Of a stretch of 64,000 nt of DNA, positions 38,404-51,563 are shown one piece after another. A program made the position numbers and the translations under genes. Numbering within the stretch: position 1 is the stretch's first letter; the number at the start of each line of letters is the position of its first letter. The DNA comes from Pseudisothecium myosuroides. Taxonomy: Eukaryota; Streptophyta; Bryopsida; Hypnales; Lembophyllaceae. The notes beneath the pieces are model-generated. The model was given only the letters and a program-made list of their open reading frames with translations. It made no database searches and was not told the origin of the DNA. The stretch spans positions 16,244,001-16,308,000 of the forward strand of contig OX637293.1 in NCBI GenBank assembly GCA_951799445.1, read 5' to 3'.

Positions 38404-39576
38404 GAGATCTGTATGTGTGGATATGGTGCAGGGATTTGGGCAGGAACAGATTCACCGGGACGGCAAACTTGGTGGATATATTTGATCTGAATGCAAGCAT
38501 TGCACTGGCTATTGTGGACTTGTCTCACAATCAACTTACTGGTCCTCTCCCATCCTGGAATGCCTCAAGCCTTGGCTCTGTGGAGAAACTGTAAGCTGCA
38601 CACCCTGTGCCACTTACCCCAGTTAGGCTTTCATTGGACCGTAGCATCAATTCTTGCAACAGCTGAGATACAGATCAATCAGCATTATTTTTATAAATTT
38701 CTGTTCTCATGACATTAGATCGCTGAGTTTAGCTGCCAAGTGAGGACAGGAAATGAGATGGCACTTGAGTCTCTGCTTGCAAGCCTGACCTCAAAAGTAT
38801 TTGCCAGGTACCTAGACAACAACAATCTTACAGGAACACTCGACATTTTGAACATGTTTCAACATGGATTACTTCAAGATAAATACTCAACTGTCGACTC
38901 ATCTGAGAAGTTGGGGATTATGAGTTTGAGAAACAATAGCATCCAGCATGTAATTTCGAACAGTGACATCATCGCTAACACCACTACTGTGTTCATGTAA
39001 GTACAAATCTGTGGCCATTAGTTTGTCGCAATGAATATCTGAATCCCGTGGAATACGGCTTTCACCAGCAAGATGCTATCATGCTCGTTTTGGCAGTTCA
39101 TTTGTTTGAGAATGGTCACTAATTCACTGATATTCTGCAGACTACAGGGGAATCCATATTGTGATAACTTTGATTCCAACGATGATACCCACAGATGCTA
39201 CTGTTCACAAGTCTGCTTTGTAACATCATGTAAGTGCCATGACTGGAGTGGAACGCAGATTGACGATTGATCACATGAGAGCCTTTCTCCAATTCGGATG
39301 TGCAAGGGCAATACATTATTTGTTTTCTAATTGAATGTTCACCAACAGAAAATTTATTGCCTTCTTTCGTTTGCAGCAAAGTGGGACAACCACAAGATTA
39401 TCATCATTTCAGCCATTACCAGTGTTGGTGCGGTGGTGTTGATACTGCTGATTGTTGTGCGGGCTATACTTCTCAAAAACCGAAGATACAAACGGTATCT
39501 CCAACTTCAATTCGAACAAAGTGAGTACCTCTGAGTGAAATCATTTGTATCCTTGCGCATGCATGCAGTTGCACAG

Positions 39577-39884
39577 TGGCCAATTTCATTAAAATGGCGG
39601 TATTCCGTTAATTTGGCACTTTTAGCAGTTCAGACCGCACAGTCTGAACTGTTTTTTCTGTACCAAAATCTATAACTGGACTAGATTTTTGAAATCTACA
39701 CCTGTCCTAGATATCTGAAATCTATACTAAACCTAGATTTTTCAGATTGTGCGGTCTAGTATCTATATCAATCCTAGAATTCTGAAAACTAAAATGGACC
39801 TAGATGTTAGCAATGTACACTTATCCTAGATGTCAAGGTGTGAAAATTGCACAAGGAATACCGCCATTTTAATAAAATTTGCCA
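39577..39884. mobile_element. Element C4, unit 3
   Basis: Copy of the 308-bp element. Confidence 0.6.
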
Positions 39885-41186
39885 TGTCACTTCTTCATAG
39901 TCTCTAGATTCAAACGATCTCTTTGGTGTCATTCATTCCCTTTACCACGATTCAGAATTTGAGGAGTTCGACGTGAAGCCCACTATATTCTCCTACAATG
40001 AGCTGCGGGGTGCCACACGAGACTTTCATCAAGACATGAAGTTGGGGGAGGGCGCCTATGGAGCAGTATACAAGGTGCCCCAAACCGCCACTTAGTACAT
40101 TATTTATTCGAATGTCAACCGTCCACATGGACAGAAAGCACCATTTCTAACTCATGTAGTCGTTTACAACTCACACCATAATTTGGAGTCCTGACTTTGG
40201 AATAAACTTTAATCTACAGGGTGTGCTGCCAAGTGGAAACGAGGTGGCCGTGAAGCAGCTGTTCGTCTAAACAGCCCAAGGCCACGACGAATTCTTGAAT
40301 GAAGTGGTCCTGATCACGGGCATGAAGCACAGAAATCTGGTGAATCTCAAAGGATGTTGTCTTCGTGAATCTCAAAAGCTGTTGGTGTACGAGTACGTGG
40401 ATAATTTCGATGTTGATCAAATTCTACTCGGTATGTTTGTTCAACACAGCTCTGGTCAATGACGTCTATTCATCTCCTGCTCCCGTCATTTATGTAACCA
40501 GGCATCTGTCTCCATCGTCATCACACTTGCAGCAAGTGCGAGAGTGAGGTTTCACATGTAACACTACCAGTTTGTAATGGTTTCCCCTGTTCTCAATAGG
40601 ATCCAAAAAGGAGGAGATGAGCGGTCAGCTAGCGAGCTGGCCTGCGCGGCTCAAGATCTGCTTGGGCATTGCCCATGGTTTGCATTATCTTCATGCACTG
40701 GCCCATCCTAGAGTCATCCACCGGGACATCAAGGCTGCAAATATCTTATTAGACTCTCATCTGGAGCCCAAGATTGCAGATTTCGGCTTGGCTCTATTAT
40801 TCCCTGATGAGCAAAGTCACATTATGACTGTGCATATTGCGGGAACCAAGTAAGTCCAATCTTTTCCCACCCCTCCAATGCAGGCATTGGCAGTGGCTTC
40901 CTCTGTCATCGATCAATTGAACGAGTTCTAATGCACTTCGGATGCTTGTATCACTAACATGGTCACTCTGCATGTGAACGATGACGGTTGCAGAGGGTAC
41001 TTGGCACCAGAGTATGCTTCCCTTGGGCAACTAAGTGACAAAGTAGATGTGTACAGCTTTGGGGTATTATGTTTGGAGATTATAAGTGGGCGCCGCAACA
41101 TTGATGACACTGCGCCATTGGAGCAAGTTTATCTTTCCCAATGGGTACATCAATCTTCCTCATACCACCCTCACCCATTGCAGTGT

Positions 41187-41272
41187 GAAAGTAGAGCCTA
41201 GTTATGAGAAATAACATCCCTTGCTACTCCCGTGGCTCTGTACGTTATTTCTCATGACGAGGCTCTACTTTC
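41187..41272. repeat. Intronic hairpin, unit 3
   Basis: Same 29-nt arms as in unit 1. Confidence 0.6.
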
Positions 41273-42759
41273 AAATTACCTAGTCCATAACATCACTACT
41301 AATACTGCAAGGATTATAGAAGAGTTTGATTATTTTTTAAATTAAAAAGGTGCACATGTGATTTCATGTATGACACAGGCATGGCAACTGCACAAGAATG
41401 ACAGGCTACTGGACTTGGTGGATCCGACTCTCCACTTGAGTGAAGAAGAGGTGCGAGACGTGCTACGAGTGATCAACGTGTGTCTGTTGTGCATTTCCAA
41501 TGCAGTAGAAAGGGGGCCCAGCATGGCCCGCATTGTGTCCATATTGCAAGAGGATACAGAGTCTGAAGTGCATGTGCTTGGAGAAGGAAGGGTGAGCAGC
41601 ACTTGGTCGTAAAGGTCAAAAAGTGGACTGGGGAGTGTCATGGAGGAAGGAGGGAGTAGCAGGTCCTCTTTGAATGGGTTTCATGGAAAATGTCATGGCT
41701 ACAGATAGAGTAATGGGACTGGCACTTTTGCTGTGGAGATATGTGAAATAAGAGCTCGATAACCATGCATGGCCTCTTCTAGTAAGAGGTTGTTTTCTGC
41801 AGTGCGGTACAGTAGGATTGGCAGCAACTTTGCAGTAGTTGTGATTGGCCATGGGAATGGGCATGCCTACACAACTTCAATGCATACTCTATGCACTTGT
41901 GGAGACCGCATCCCCAACTGCAACTCTCACTCTCCTAAGCTATAAGGAAACTTCCTTTCATCTTCAGGAGTTGATCAGGTGGAGATTGTAATCTAGATTT
42001 TGATGCTAGCGAACTAGCAAATTTAGTATTTGAGGAGAAGAACTCCAATGTGGAATTAAAGAGTCTCACTAAATCTTTTTGAACCTCTTGCCTATGACAA
42101 GAGGACAATGGTCAAGGAATGTATTTCTGTCTAGCAGTGGAGGCTCGATTGTACACTAAGGTCCTTTTTGTTCCGAACCCAATATCTTGAGAAAAATGTT
42201 GATTTTTGGGTGAAAGCAAGATATGTTGTGAAATTTTCAAACCTCCCATGATTGAGTGTATCGAAGGCAACTTTCAAGTTTCTTCATGGTTGAGAAAGCA
42301 AGTTTTAATTGGGTAGACAAATGAAGGTACCTTGCACGACTTACATTTAGGAAATGAATTGTCCATTCCAGTTGGAACCTTCAAGGAGGAGCCGCAAGTT
42401 TTTTTGCTCGGCTTGGGGTTATGTGAGATAATCCAAATTTGAAGTTCGATTGTGGCAAATTGAAGGACATCCTTTAAAATTTGATGATGCATGACTTTGT
42501 GATATGTGATATGTGAATGTTGAAATTTGGAGCACCAAGTGCTACAACATTTTATATAGCCACTTCGTCACTTCATGAAAAAATTTAAAAAAAAAGCCAT
42601 GATGACAACCTCTCTTATTTGTGAAGTATGTTCACTCAGTTATCATCCTCTACCGCGCATAAGCTTAATTCGTGGGAAGGCGTGAAATTCAAGCCGTTGT
42701 AGGCCATGAAGTCTGTTTTGCTTGCTTCAGCATGAACCCTTCCCCGTCTCGTAGAGTTG

Positions 42760-43055
42760 CGTTGTGCACAGCAGCAGCCGACCATCGAAACTCAACATCA
42801 GATTGCGCACTCGATGGAAAATCTCAAAGATTGGATTGTGCAGATCGAAATGACTCCTCAGATTCTTCACTGGAAGGCAGGAGTTTTATCAGAGTACTTC
42901 CGATTGTATGTGTTTGTTTAAGGAGGCGCTGGCGGATTAGACGAGTGAGGAGCTCGCGGTGTTATCGGGGGAGCTGCTGTCGATTTTGGTGGGGAAGACG
43001 CATTGTAGAACTGATTTTCTCTCTCGCACAAGAAGAATCACTTCTATCCTTCAGG
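42760..43055 (+). other. Unassigned exon-like stretch, unit 3
   Basis: Same as units 1 and 2, interrupted by stops. Confidence 0.3.
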
Positions 43056-43593
43056 TAACTCTGGAAACATGCTAGTTTGGTTGGAATTTGGGTTGAGCCA
43101 CGTACCTCAGTTACCCTAAAATAAAGTAGGACCTCCTTCAAGTAGTCATCGAAGTTGTGAAATGAGATTCTTGTTTTCATGTCGTTGATAAATTCTCTAG
43201 CTACGGCCTTCAGAGAACATCAGCTCAGAATGCCTGTCCTTATTTTTGGGACTAGATTCCGGCCAACATTGTCACTCTGTCAACTGTATTGAGTGAATTT
43301 TCTAGTCACATTCTTTTTCTCTGCTATTCAAAGTGACATTGGAGACGTGCTACTGCAAACGAATATGAGGATGGTTCAAAATGAAGTTCATGAATTTCAT
43401 TCTCAGGGTTCATGAATTTATTTTCTCCATTTTCTTTTATAATAACCAAAAATTTGTTGCTAAATCTGCATTCTTATTCCTTGGTGTGTGTCGCCTAATG
43501 TATCTGAAGCATATCGGTGATCAATCAAGATCTCTGGTTACAGTTATCAGAGAAAATCAGCTCACAATGTTTGCGTTTATTGTGTGTTTGAAG

Positions 43594-44022
43594 CCATCAG
43601 CAGGAGTGAAGGTGCTAGTGAAGTACATCATTCAACGGATCGCTGAAAGTGATTTTGATGTAAGCTATTCTAACCCTCCATTGACAAATTTCCTCGAATG
43701 ATTCTTTTGCTAAGATTTTGTTTATACGATATTCAGCGCAGTATGAAAATGCATAGAAAATCACAACTGACACATCTCTTGGTAAGAAATTTCTCCCATG
43801 CTTCTAAGTCTTACCTTATCAATTATTTTCCTATGGCTGCAGTCGTGAAATGCTGACATTATGGAGACGTGAAATGCTTGTGTGATGCTTATGTGAGGGG
43901 TCTCAGATGCAATGGCATGCACTGCAGTCCTCCATTTCATGGTCTCAAATGCTGCCAAGTTTGATGTAGAAGATTCTACTCTTATTCGTGACTTGCAACA
44001 ACTTGGATTACCCATGCCAAAG
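43594..44022 (+). pseudogene. COMMD4-like gene fragment, unit 3
   Basis: Exons 43594-43659, 43742-43781 and 43907-44022. TAG at 43754-43756, and no 3' exons before the next unit. Confidence 0.6.
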
Positions 44023-44866
44023 GTTAGTAATTTTAATGGATACTTTCATTATTACCACTTTTGGGTGATTGCAAGAAACAATTGTCCTATTTTGTGTCAC
44101 ACCCTACATATTTTTTGTTTTTGTTTTTGGCCATAACTTTTGCGTTCTAGCTTCAAATGACTCAAGATTTATAGGTGAGGTACTCGTCACTATTATACAC
44201 CTTGCCTAATTTTTTTTGTGATTTTCAAAAATGTTTTACTATCCAAAAACAGTCCCCAATAATATGTCACCAATGCCAATTTGGGGGGGTTTAGTACTAT
44301 TTAGTACCCAAAAAAATGAATTTGGAGCTAAAATTGGGAGATGGTCTTCTAATCTACTTGTAGCTATTGTTCAAAGGAATTCTAAAAATACTTAATTCAT
44401 GGTGTAGAAGTCCACAAAGTGAGCTTCATTCAGCTTGCATTCTAAAACATATAAAATAAATTTTTGGTAGTATTTTTGGTGAATGAACATCTTTATAGAG
44501 TTGTTACAAATGACCAATTTTTTTTTTCTTTATTTAAATTTTTTTTTCTATTTTTAACTAATTTAAACATCATAGTATCCATTTTCTTGAGTTGTGGCAC
44601 TTTTCTAGTTCTCCTACTTAGAGAATTTTCCGAGGCTTTTTTTTTGTGGTTACCTTCATCTTAAAGGTATACACATTAGCTATATTTTTTTTAAATATTA
44701 AAAGTTATTTTTCTAATTTTAAAGTACTCCAAGAAAAATTATGAGTATTGTTATAAAACGCAACAAATAGTACAAGTGTTTTCTGCGATTGCCATTTTCA
44801 CATTTTATGCATAGCTGTTTTGAAGATTATATAATATCACTTGCTAGCTTGTTTTCAAAAATAGTA

Positions 44867-45418
44867 CTACCTCTGTTCCAAAATGATCTTCTTGTTGGAC
44901 AAAGTATTCCGGATTAAGGCAAAGAATAACATTTTAAGAACCAAATTATTGCTATAAATAGATTTTGGTGTACTCCTAGCATTCTAGAAACTTTGAATAT
45001 CCTTTTCAAAATATAGTTTTGGAATATTTAAAAGTAGAATTTTTTGGACATTTTCAAAGATCACCAGGGGTCAATTAATTGTTGAGTGTGAGGTCGTCAT
45101 TTTGTGGGCATTTAGTATATGCCTAAGCCCACGTGTGGCCCTTTGTTCTACCTCCCAAAGCTTAATCTCCTCCAATTGGAAAATATTCAAAGAAATGCAA
45201 AAAATAAGAACAAACAATGTTGATGGACCCTATTAATCATTTCATTTGTCTTTTGAGTGATGATTGCATGGATGGAGAGGGAACTACTACTTGGAGTTGT
45301 TTTGTTGGTCCCAAATAGCAATCAAAAGCCAATTTGCAAGGTCACAAAGTACAACAAGAAGATCATTTTGGGACAAAAAATTAAGGCCAATAGGAAGATC
45401 ATTTTGGGATGGAGGGAG
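44867..45418. mobile_element. Stowaway-like MITE, unit 3
   Basis: Copy of the 552-bp element of unit 1. Confidence 0.75.
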
Positions 45419-47097
45419 AATGATTTTTCATTGGTCTTAGTGGCTTCACTCTTGTAGATTTAAAAAATTGTATGGATCACGTGTCTTGTGGAACAACATG
45501 CTTCTAATATTTGGTGGTTGACTGCAAAAAACACCTGTCCTATTTTCCGTCACCCATTCAATACAAAAGTTATTTTATACTATAAGTATTGCAAAAATGA
45601 TTGAATGAACACGAAAGTTAGAAGTAAGCTTCCTATAGCAATAGAAAATTTACTTGAATTATTTCATTTTTTTCAAAATTAATTCAATAAGTGAGATTGA
45701 ATTTCAAATATTAATCAGACATATGATTTTGGTGGGTTTTAGTACTAATGAGTACCTATTTTGAAGAGTTGCATTGTTAAATTTGGTAGGCTAGCTCTTC
45801 TAATAGAAATACACCTTTTTCAGGAGAAGGATATTTGAAAACATGTTCCAAGTGTATTTTACATTGGCCTAAAGTGTGCTATATTCAAGTTGATTTTATG
45901 TTGAATTAAAAATGCCTATTTAGTTCTAACTTTGATCTTCTTTCTTTGCTCTTATTGACAACAATGGTCACTTTTAAAATAAAATTTTCAAGTGCATTTT
46001 CTAGTTTTTTAAAATAGAAATGTAGAAGTCTCATTTTCTAGCCTAAATTGTAGCCCATGGTTCAAAATAGTACTTCAGGATACACAAAAAAGATTCAATT
46101 ATACTATTAGAGGCCTACAGTGCCTCCAATCTGTCAATGTGAACTATTTTTTATGGTGAATTAAGTATTGCCAATGATATATCAATGAACATCACAAGTT
46201 GTCAAAACAATAAATTGGAAATCTAACTGACCATCCAGATTTCATATTCAACTTCCTCTTTCCTCAGCCCTGACCAAGTTGCTGGAATCAACAAGTTAGT
46301 TTTGGTGTGGTAGCTTCTTCTTTCCTCAACCCAAACCAAGTTGTTGGAATCAACAAGTCAATTTTGGTGTGGCAGTTTTTTCTATTTTCCAAAATTAGGA
46401 CATTGTCACTCTAGAATTGAATTCTTCATAGGGGGAATTGTGAAACTTTTTTGGAGATGTTTGTTGAAGGAAAGATGTGCATATTGATGTTCCCTACATA
46501 TCTCCACAATTGAATTTAAAAAATTCACCATTAATTGTTTTCAATAAAATACTATGTAAAACCATGAAAATTGACTTTAAAAATTCACCAAAAATGGAGT
46601 TTTGCTTTTTTGAAGTTGAAATTTGATATTCATGATTAGAACTATATAGGAATGCAATGATGCAAGAATTGCATAAAAATTGTGAAAAGCAGTGTTTGAA
46701 AATGGGGGCGTTTGTGTGGGAACAAAAGGGGGCGACAAGACTTGTGTCCCCCCATTGTACAGTAGGACCGAACTGAAGGATTCAACTACAATAGTGGTAT
46801 TTTTCCATCTAGGAATTTAGAGAAAATTAAGTTGTCGACTATTTTTTCTACACTACAACATTCCGAAACACATCTTTCTCCTTATTTTAATAATTTCAAT
46901 CTTTTACAAAGAGCAGCAAGCACTTACTGCACACCTTCTTCCAGGTGTTTGGGAAAAGTTGGGGAATCTACATGATTGAGCAAGTTGACGAAGAGGTATA
47001 CATTAGAAAAAAATCCACCCCTTGGGTGGGTCCTTCCCTTTGCAAAGGGGCTGTGAATTCCCCGCAATGGAACTCAGAGTCCCTTTGAGGGACAATG

Positions 47098-47197
47098 GCC
47101 ACTATTCATCATCAATGATGAATAGTGGCTACAATAAAAAAATATTTAAAATTTTAAAAAATATAAAAAAAAATAAAAAATAAAAAAAATAAAAAAC

Positions 47198-47231
<34 letters not shown>

Positions 47232-47492
47232 TTAATAATAATAATAATAATAAAATAATAATAATTCAGGCTGACGAAGATAATTTCGGCCACATCAAAT
47301 TTGGGAATTTTAAAATTTCATATTTAGTTTAATATTAATACTTTTAATATTTTCAAAATTATACGGAGTATTATTTAATTGTTCCGCATAGATCAAACCC
47401 TCCAATTCGCTGGACGAAAGAAATTTTAAAAAATAAAAAAATAAAAAAATAAAACTTTTTTTTTTTTTCCCAATTTTTTTTTTTTTTTTTTC
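47098..47492. repeat. Palindrome, A-rich tract, (AAT)n and T-runs, unit 3
   Basis: Same layout as in unit 1; the (AAT)n tract is at 47198-47264. Confidence 0.85.
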
Positions 47493-49259
47493 AGCCGGGC
47501 GTTCCCTGTTGTCCGGGAACTCACGTCCCTCCACAGGGCTCATATTGGATTTTATTTGTGGTTTAGTTGAGAGTTTGAGCTAGTCAAACTCCTTCCCTCC
47601 GGAGTCAAGCCAATGTTGTGCAGGCTTGTGGCTGTTGATTGATAAAGAAAAACTTGCTAGGTTACTTTGTACTCTAATTTGAAAATTCAAATAATTTTTT
47701 TAATTAAACTATTTATAGCTATTCAAACCTTGGACATGCAACTATGAAAGATTGATTTTATAAATACAATATAGAATGATTCCATAATTTGGGTTAGATT
47801 ATAATGTTCCACACTAAAATATACACCTATGATGAAAATTTGAAGATTTTCAAGCATATATTGAATATTTGATATGAATTTTCTTCTATAATACTTTAAA
47901 AAATCACAATAATTTCAAATTCTCACAAAAAAATTTGAAAATTTGAAATCTGAGTTCACGGTAACTACAAGGGTACTTGCTGGCAACTTGTTAACTTTTC
48001 CGAATTTGCTATCATGCTATCTTTTAGATTCGTCGGTAAGCGTGGAAGGAGGAGAGAGAGTTCTACCGATATTGGTGAAGAATACACTGGAGAAGCAGCA
48101 TAAAAGTGGTTTCTATATTTCGACCCTGTTGACTCTTGTCACCCACCGATACATATAAGGAGGCCCTAAAGAATAAGTTACACATGCTCCCGGCTACTGC
48201 GAACTGTTTTTTTTTTTTTTTTTGAAATAAATGAAACTGCGAACTGTTTGAAGTCGATTGCCAGCTGCTTCTGTATGCACGTGCCCGCTTGCAATTGATC
48301 ACTTCGTGTCGAGAAGAGATATTACGTGTGTGGTCTTGTATTGAATGCAGTTCTAGTACTTAGACTAGTACATCTCTTAGTACAGTATGGAAATTATGCT
48401 AGGTAGTTTGATCTTTTGGTCTTTCGCTCAACACGAATGAGCAAGAGTGAACGTTGATGGTGTCAGTGGAAACTAGATACTGTGAAGTTCAACTTAGATG
48501 GTGTCAGTACTATGCATGCGAGAGGCTAGATTTTGCTGCTTTGAAATTGTCCTTACAGGGAATATCATTTGGCCGTGTGTCTTACTCTAGCTACCCTGGC
48601 CTCTGTTGCCCCTTTTTGGAATTTGCAACAGAGCGCCCTGAGCCAAAATGGGTGCATGCAATGTGAAGCGCCGATTTCTGTTTGGGGGTCTTTTTGTCCT
48701 TCTGCTATTCCTCGAAACTGGCAGTTTTGTTAAAGGGGAAAATTTCACACTCCTTTTGAACGTACGTCTCCAGAACTTGAAAATTGGAGTTGATTCTTTT
48801 GAAGTGGCCTGGTTTGGTCTTGGGATGGGATGGCCATGCCAGTGATACTTACTGCCGAGTTTTCGGCTGTTTCCAGTACTGACTAGCATCAATCTTTCTT
48901 CTGCATCATTCCCAAAGTTCGATTCAGCAAGTTGGTTGTTCATCTATGGGCCTTCACTGCTGAAATTTCTTTTTCTCTGAAATTTGTAGGGGATGCGCTT
49001 CACGCAGTCTGGGAAGCATGGCAGAATACCTCGGATAAGGGAAGTAACCTGGCAGGCTGGAATTCTCCGAAAAACGAATATTGCGAGTATTTGGATCCAA
49101 ATTTGAATTCGCCCAGTTGGCAAGGAGTGCAGTGCTCAGAGTACTGTAACAACACTGATGATAATTGCACAGTGATGGGAGTTTACATAACTGACTTGTA
49201 AGCATTCTAACTACTATTCTTTCTCAAAAATCGATGTAGTTGGGTTTGTATGCATCCTC

Positions 49260-50853
49260 TTAACCCCAGAATGACCCTGGAATTTTCTGAGCTTCTAGAA
49301 ATTTGCTCTAAATTGAACAAAAAGCCAACATTTTGATAAGTTGTATCAATTCTTTTTGAATTGTAACCGTATGAAATCAAATTAGACATATTAGAGATCA
49401 CATTAAAAAAAGAAAACACAACAATATCTCTTACGGATTGAAAGATTATAATGTTTGATCGTGAGGGTGTTAAAACTGTGAAAGTGATTTGAAGCCTTTC
49501 AATCCTCTTTTCACGTGTCAAATCTAAAATGTTGGTCACCAAAAAAATATGAGGTTAACCCCTAAAGGACCGGCATGCGTTTTTTGGCCGTATAGAAATT
49601 TTGGGCAGGTCCGTGTGACTAGAGATTTTCATATTTTGAGCTGAAATTTTAGTAGAAGGTGGGCGTGAGGAATATCTTTCATATGCACTAAATTTCAGGA
49701 CATTTGGAAATAAGAGTCAAAAGTTATGGCCAAATATGTTATTTTTTTTGTAATTGGGCAGTCCGGGCAGCAAGGAAAATTTGGCAAAAATTTGATTTTT
49801 TTTTTTTTAATATTTTTTTTCTTGTAGATTATATTTTTGTCTATCTGGAAAGCTTTGATTCATTTCATTTGGATTTGTTATGAAAAAGTTATGGACATTC
49901 GTGTTTTTTGGGCAGCTAGAGCATCTTCTTGAAAAAAATAACTTGTAGGATTCATTTCTAAATGCTATTTTTGCAATTTTAGAAAAAAAAACAATCTCAT
50001 GGTTTAGTTTACTTGATAGAACAATCTCACCATTGAGATTAGTGTATTTTAATTCCATCTAAAATATATTAAAGTTTTAGATTTTCCTTCTATCTCGTAC
50101 CTACTTCTACTTAACAAATTTTTTAGGAATGATAATTAAGTTTTTTTGAATATTTTTTTTTTCCCTAAACTCTCAACTCAATTCTCCACCATAAAGATTT
50201 GAAGCACAAAACTCTGTAGTGCAAAAATTTTAAGTGAAAAATGTTTAAAGTCAAAAAATCTAGTCCCGCAATGTGCTGAAATACTTGTTTTTTCCACTTT
50301 AAACACAGATATCTTGCAATTTGAGCGGTCAAAAATTCTGAAATTTTTTCCACACATTCTCATACTAGTTAGGTGTAAGATCCTATGGTTAGATGTGAAA
50401 GAAAAAACATTTTTCATTTTTTTTTACTCCTTGCTATAGAAATGGCAGTTTTGATGGTTTTTTGGCAGAAAAAAAGCCTTGGGCCTTTAGGGGTTAAAGG
50501 ACCTAACGTGTATAACCCCAATCAAGTTATGACTTCTCAAAATCTACTCTACAATTTTTTTAAATGAATTTCTAATGTGATTTTTTCTCAAAGATCTAGT
50601 GTATTTGAGGCTCATTCCCAAGAGCCCTCAACACTACAAAAGTCAAGATTGCAATGGACCCCCGTGCACAAAATCTTGAATAGAAAAAGCATAATCAATC
50701 ATTTTCAAAATCAGATTTTTGAAGCTAAAACTAAACTTCATAAAGAATTTTTCAAAAATATAAACTACTTAAAATAGTAATTTTATAAGGTTTTATTTAA
50801 CTTGAAAAATTGGTTGAGGACACATTCTGTCTTCAGGGTCATTCTGGGGTTAA
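49260..50853. mobile_element. TTAA-flanked element P1, unit 4
   Basis: Copy of P1, with P2 nested at 49555-50497. One private change (C at 49916) inside P2. Confidence 0.7.
49555..50497. mobile_element. TTAA-flanked element P2, unit 4
   Basis: Nested copy with CCCCTAAAGG ends and TTAA on both sides. Confidence 0.65.
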
Positions 50854-50863
50854 GACAACAGTA

Positions 50864-51012
50864 AACGTCAATTTCTTTGAATTGGCGGAATTCCTTTACT
50901 TTTGCACCTTTCAGAACACCTGTTTGAAAACATAAATCCATACCTCTCATGATGTACACGTATGTCCCAACTTATTGCGCCGGAATTGCGCCACTTTAAC
51001 AAAATTGACGTT
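50864..51012. mobile_element. Element C1, unit 4
   Basis: Same ends as in unit 1. Confidence 0.5.
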
Positions 51013-51563
51013 GGTACCAGTAATGAAGTAGAGAATCTTCATGACATTGAACATCCTGAACTTAGTGGCCCGGTGCTGTTTGATCTTTTCTAGAATGGAA
51101 CTTTGCTGCAAATTCTTCAGTCTACTGTATTCTCGAAGGACACTCTGAATAGTTGTCAAGGTACTCCTAATGGCTAACAGAGATATTGTGTTCATAATGG
51201 AATGTCAATGGACAGGGTTTTATCTAATGCATCCATTGTGGGGATTTTGCCACCGGAGATTGGAAACTTCTCTGGTCTCTTAAACTTGTAAGTTCACTTA
51301 TCTACCACATAATTTAGGATTTCCTTCCAAGTTCAGCCAAATCAATTTCACGTTTTGGGTAACTTGACATGTCAAGCTAAACACTTGGGGGGAAGGGGGA
51401 GGGACGTACTTACCCTCAATTTTCACCCTCACCTGGGGCAGGATTGTGTGAAAGGGCCCAGGTCTCAGAAACATCTTTGGTTCTGGCAACAACCAAAATC
51501 ATAGTCTCAAGTGAAAATGATGAGATATTTCTAAGATGAAAATGACTTGCAAGTTTGACCATT

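Larger units (their letters stand above)
32788..41762 (+). pseudogene. LRR receptor-like kinase, copy 3 (recombinant, broken)
   Basis: Exons: 32788-32901, 33130-33337, 35356-35427, 36999-37070, 37285-37353, 37593-37742, 37884-37952, 38070-38138, 38432-38590, 38808-38996, 39141-39229, 39377-39520, 39956-40074, 40220-40430, 40600-40849, 40994-41144, 41379-41762. Same lesions as copy 2: out-of-frame signal exon, TAA at 40268-40270 in the kinase, stop at 41610-41612. It differs from copies 1 and 2 in the first LRR exon, where Leu-Tyr-Asn is replaced by Phe-Ser-Gly, as in copy 4. Confidence 0.85.
31744..47603. repeat. Tandem unit 3 (B 5' end, A 3' end, later switch)
   Basis: Third copy, 15,860 bp, near-identical to unit 2. 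The only difference I found is a cluster of four substitutions at 35410-35415, where unit 3 agrees with unit 4. At about 36660 it already has the A-type T-run that unit 4 lacks. The B-to-A switch therefore lies between about 35415 and 36667, to the right of the switch in unit 2. Confidence 0.95.

Noticed and set aside
1..47603. Units as two haplotypes joined end to end by the assembler
   Set aside because: The mosaic order (A, B/A, B/A, B) with different switch points is better explained by exchange; still, read depth is needed, so it is kept as a caution in the findings.
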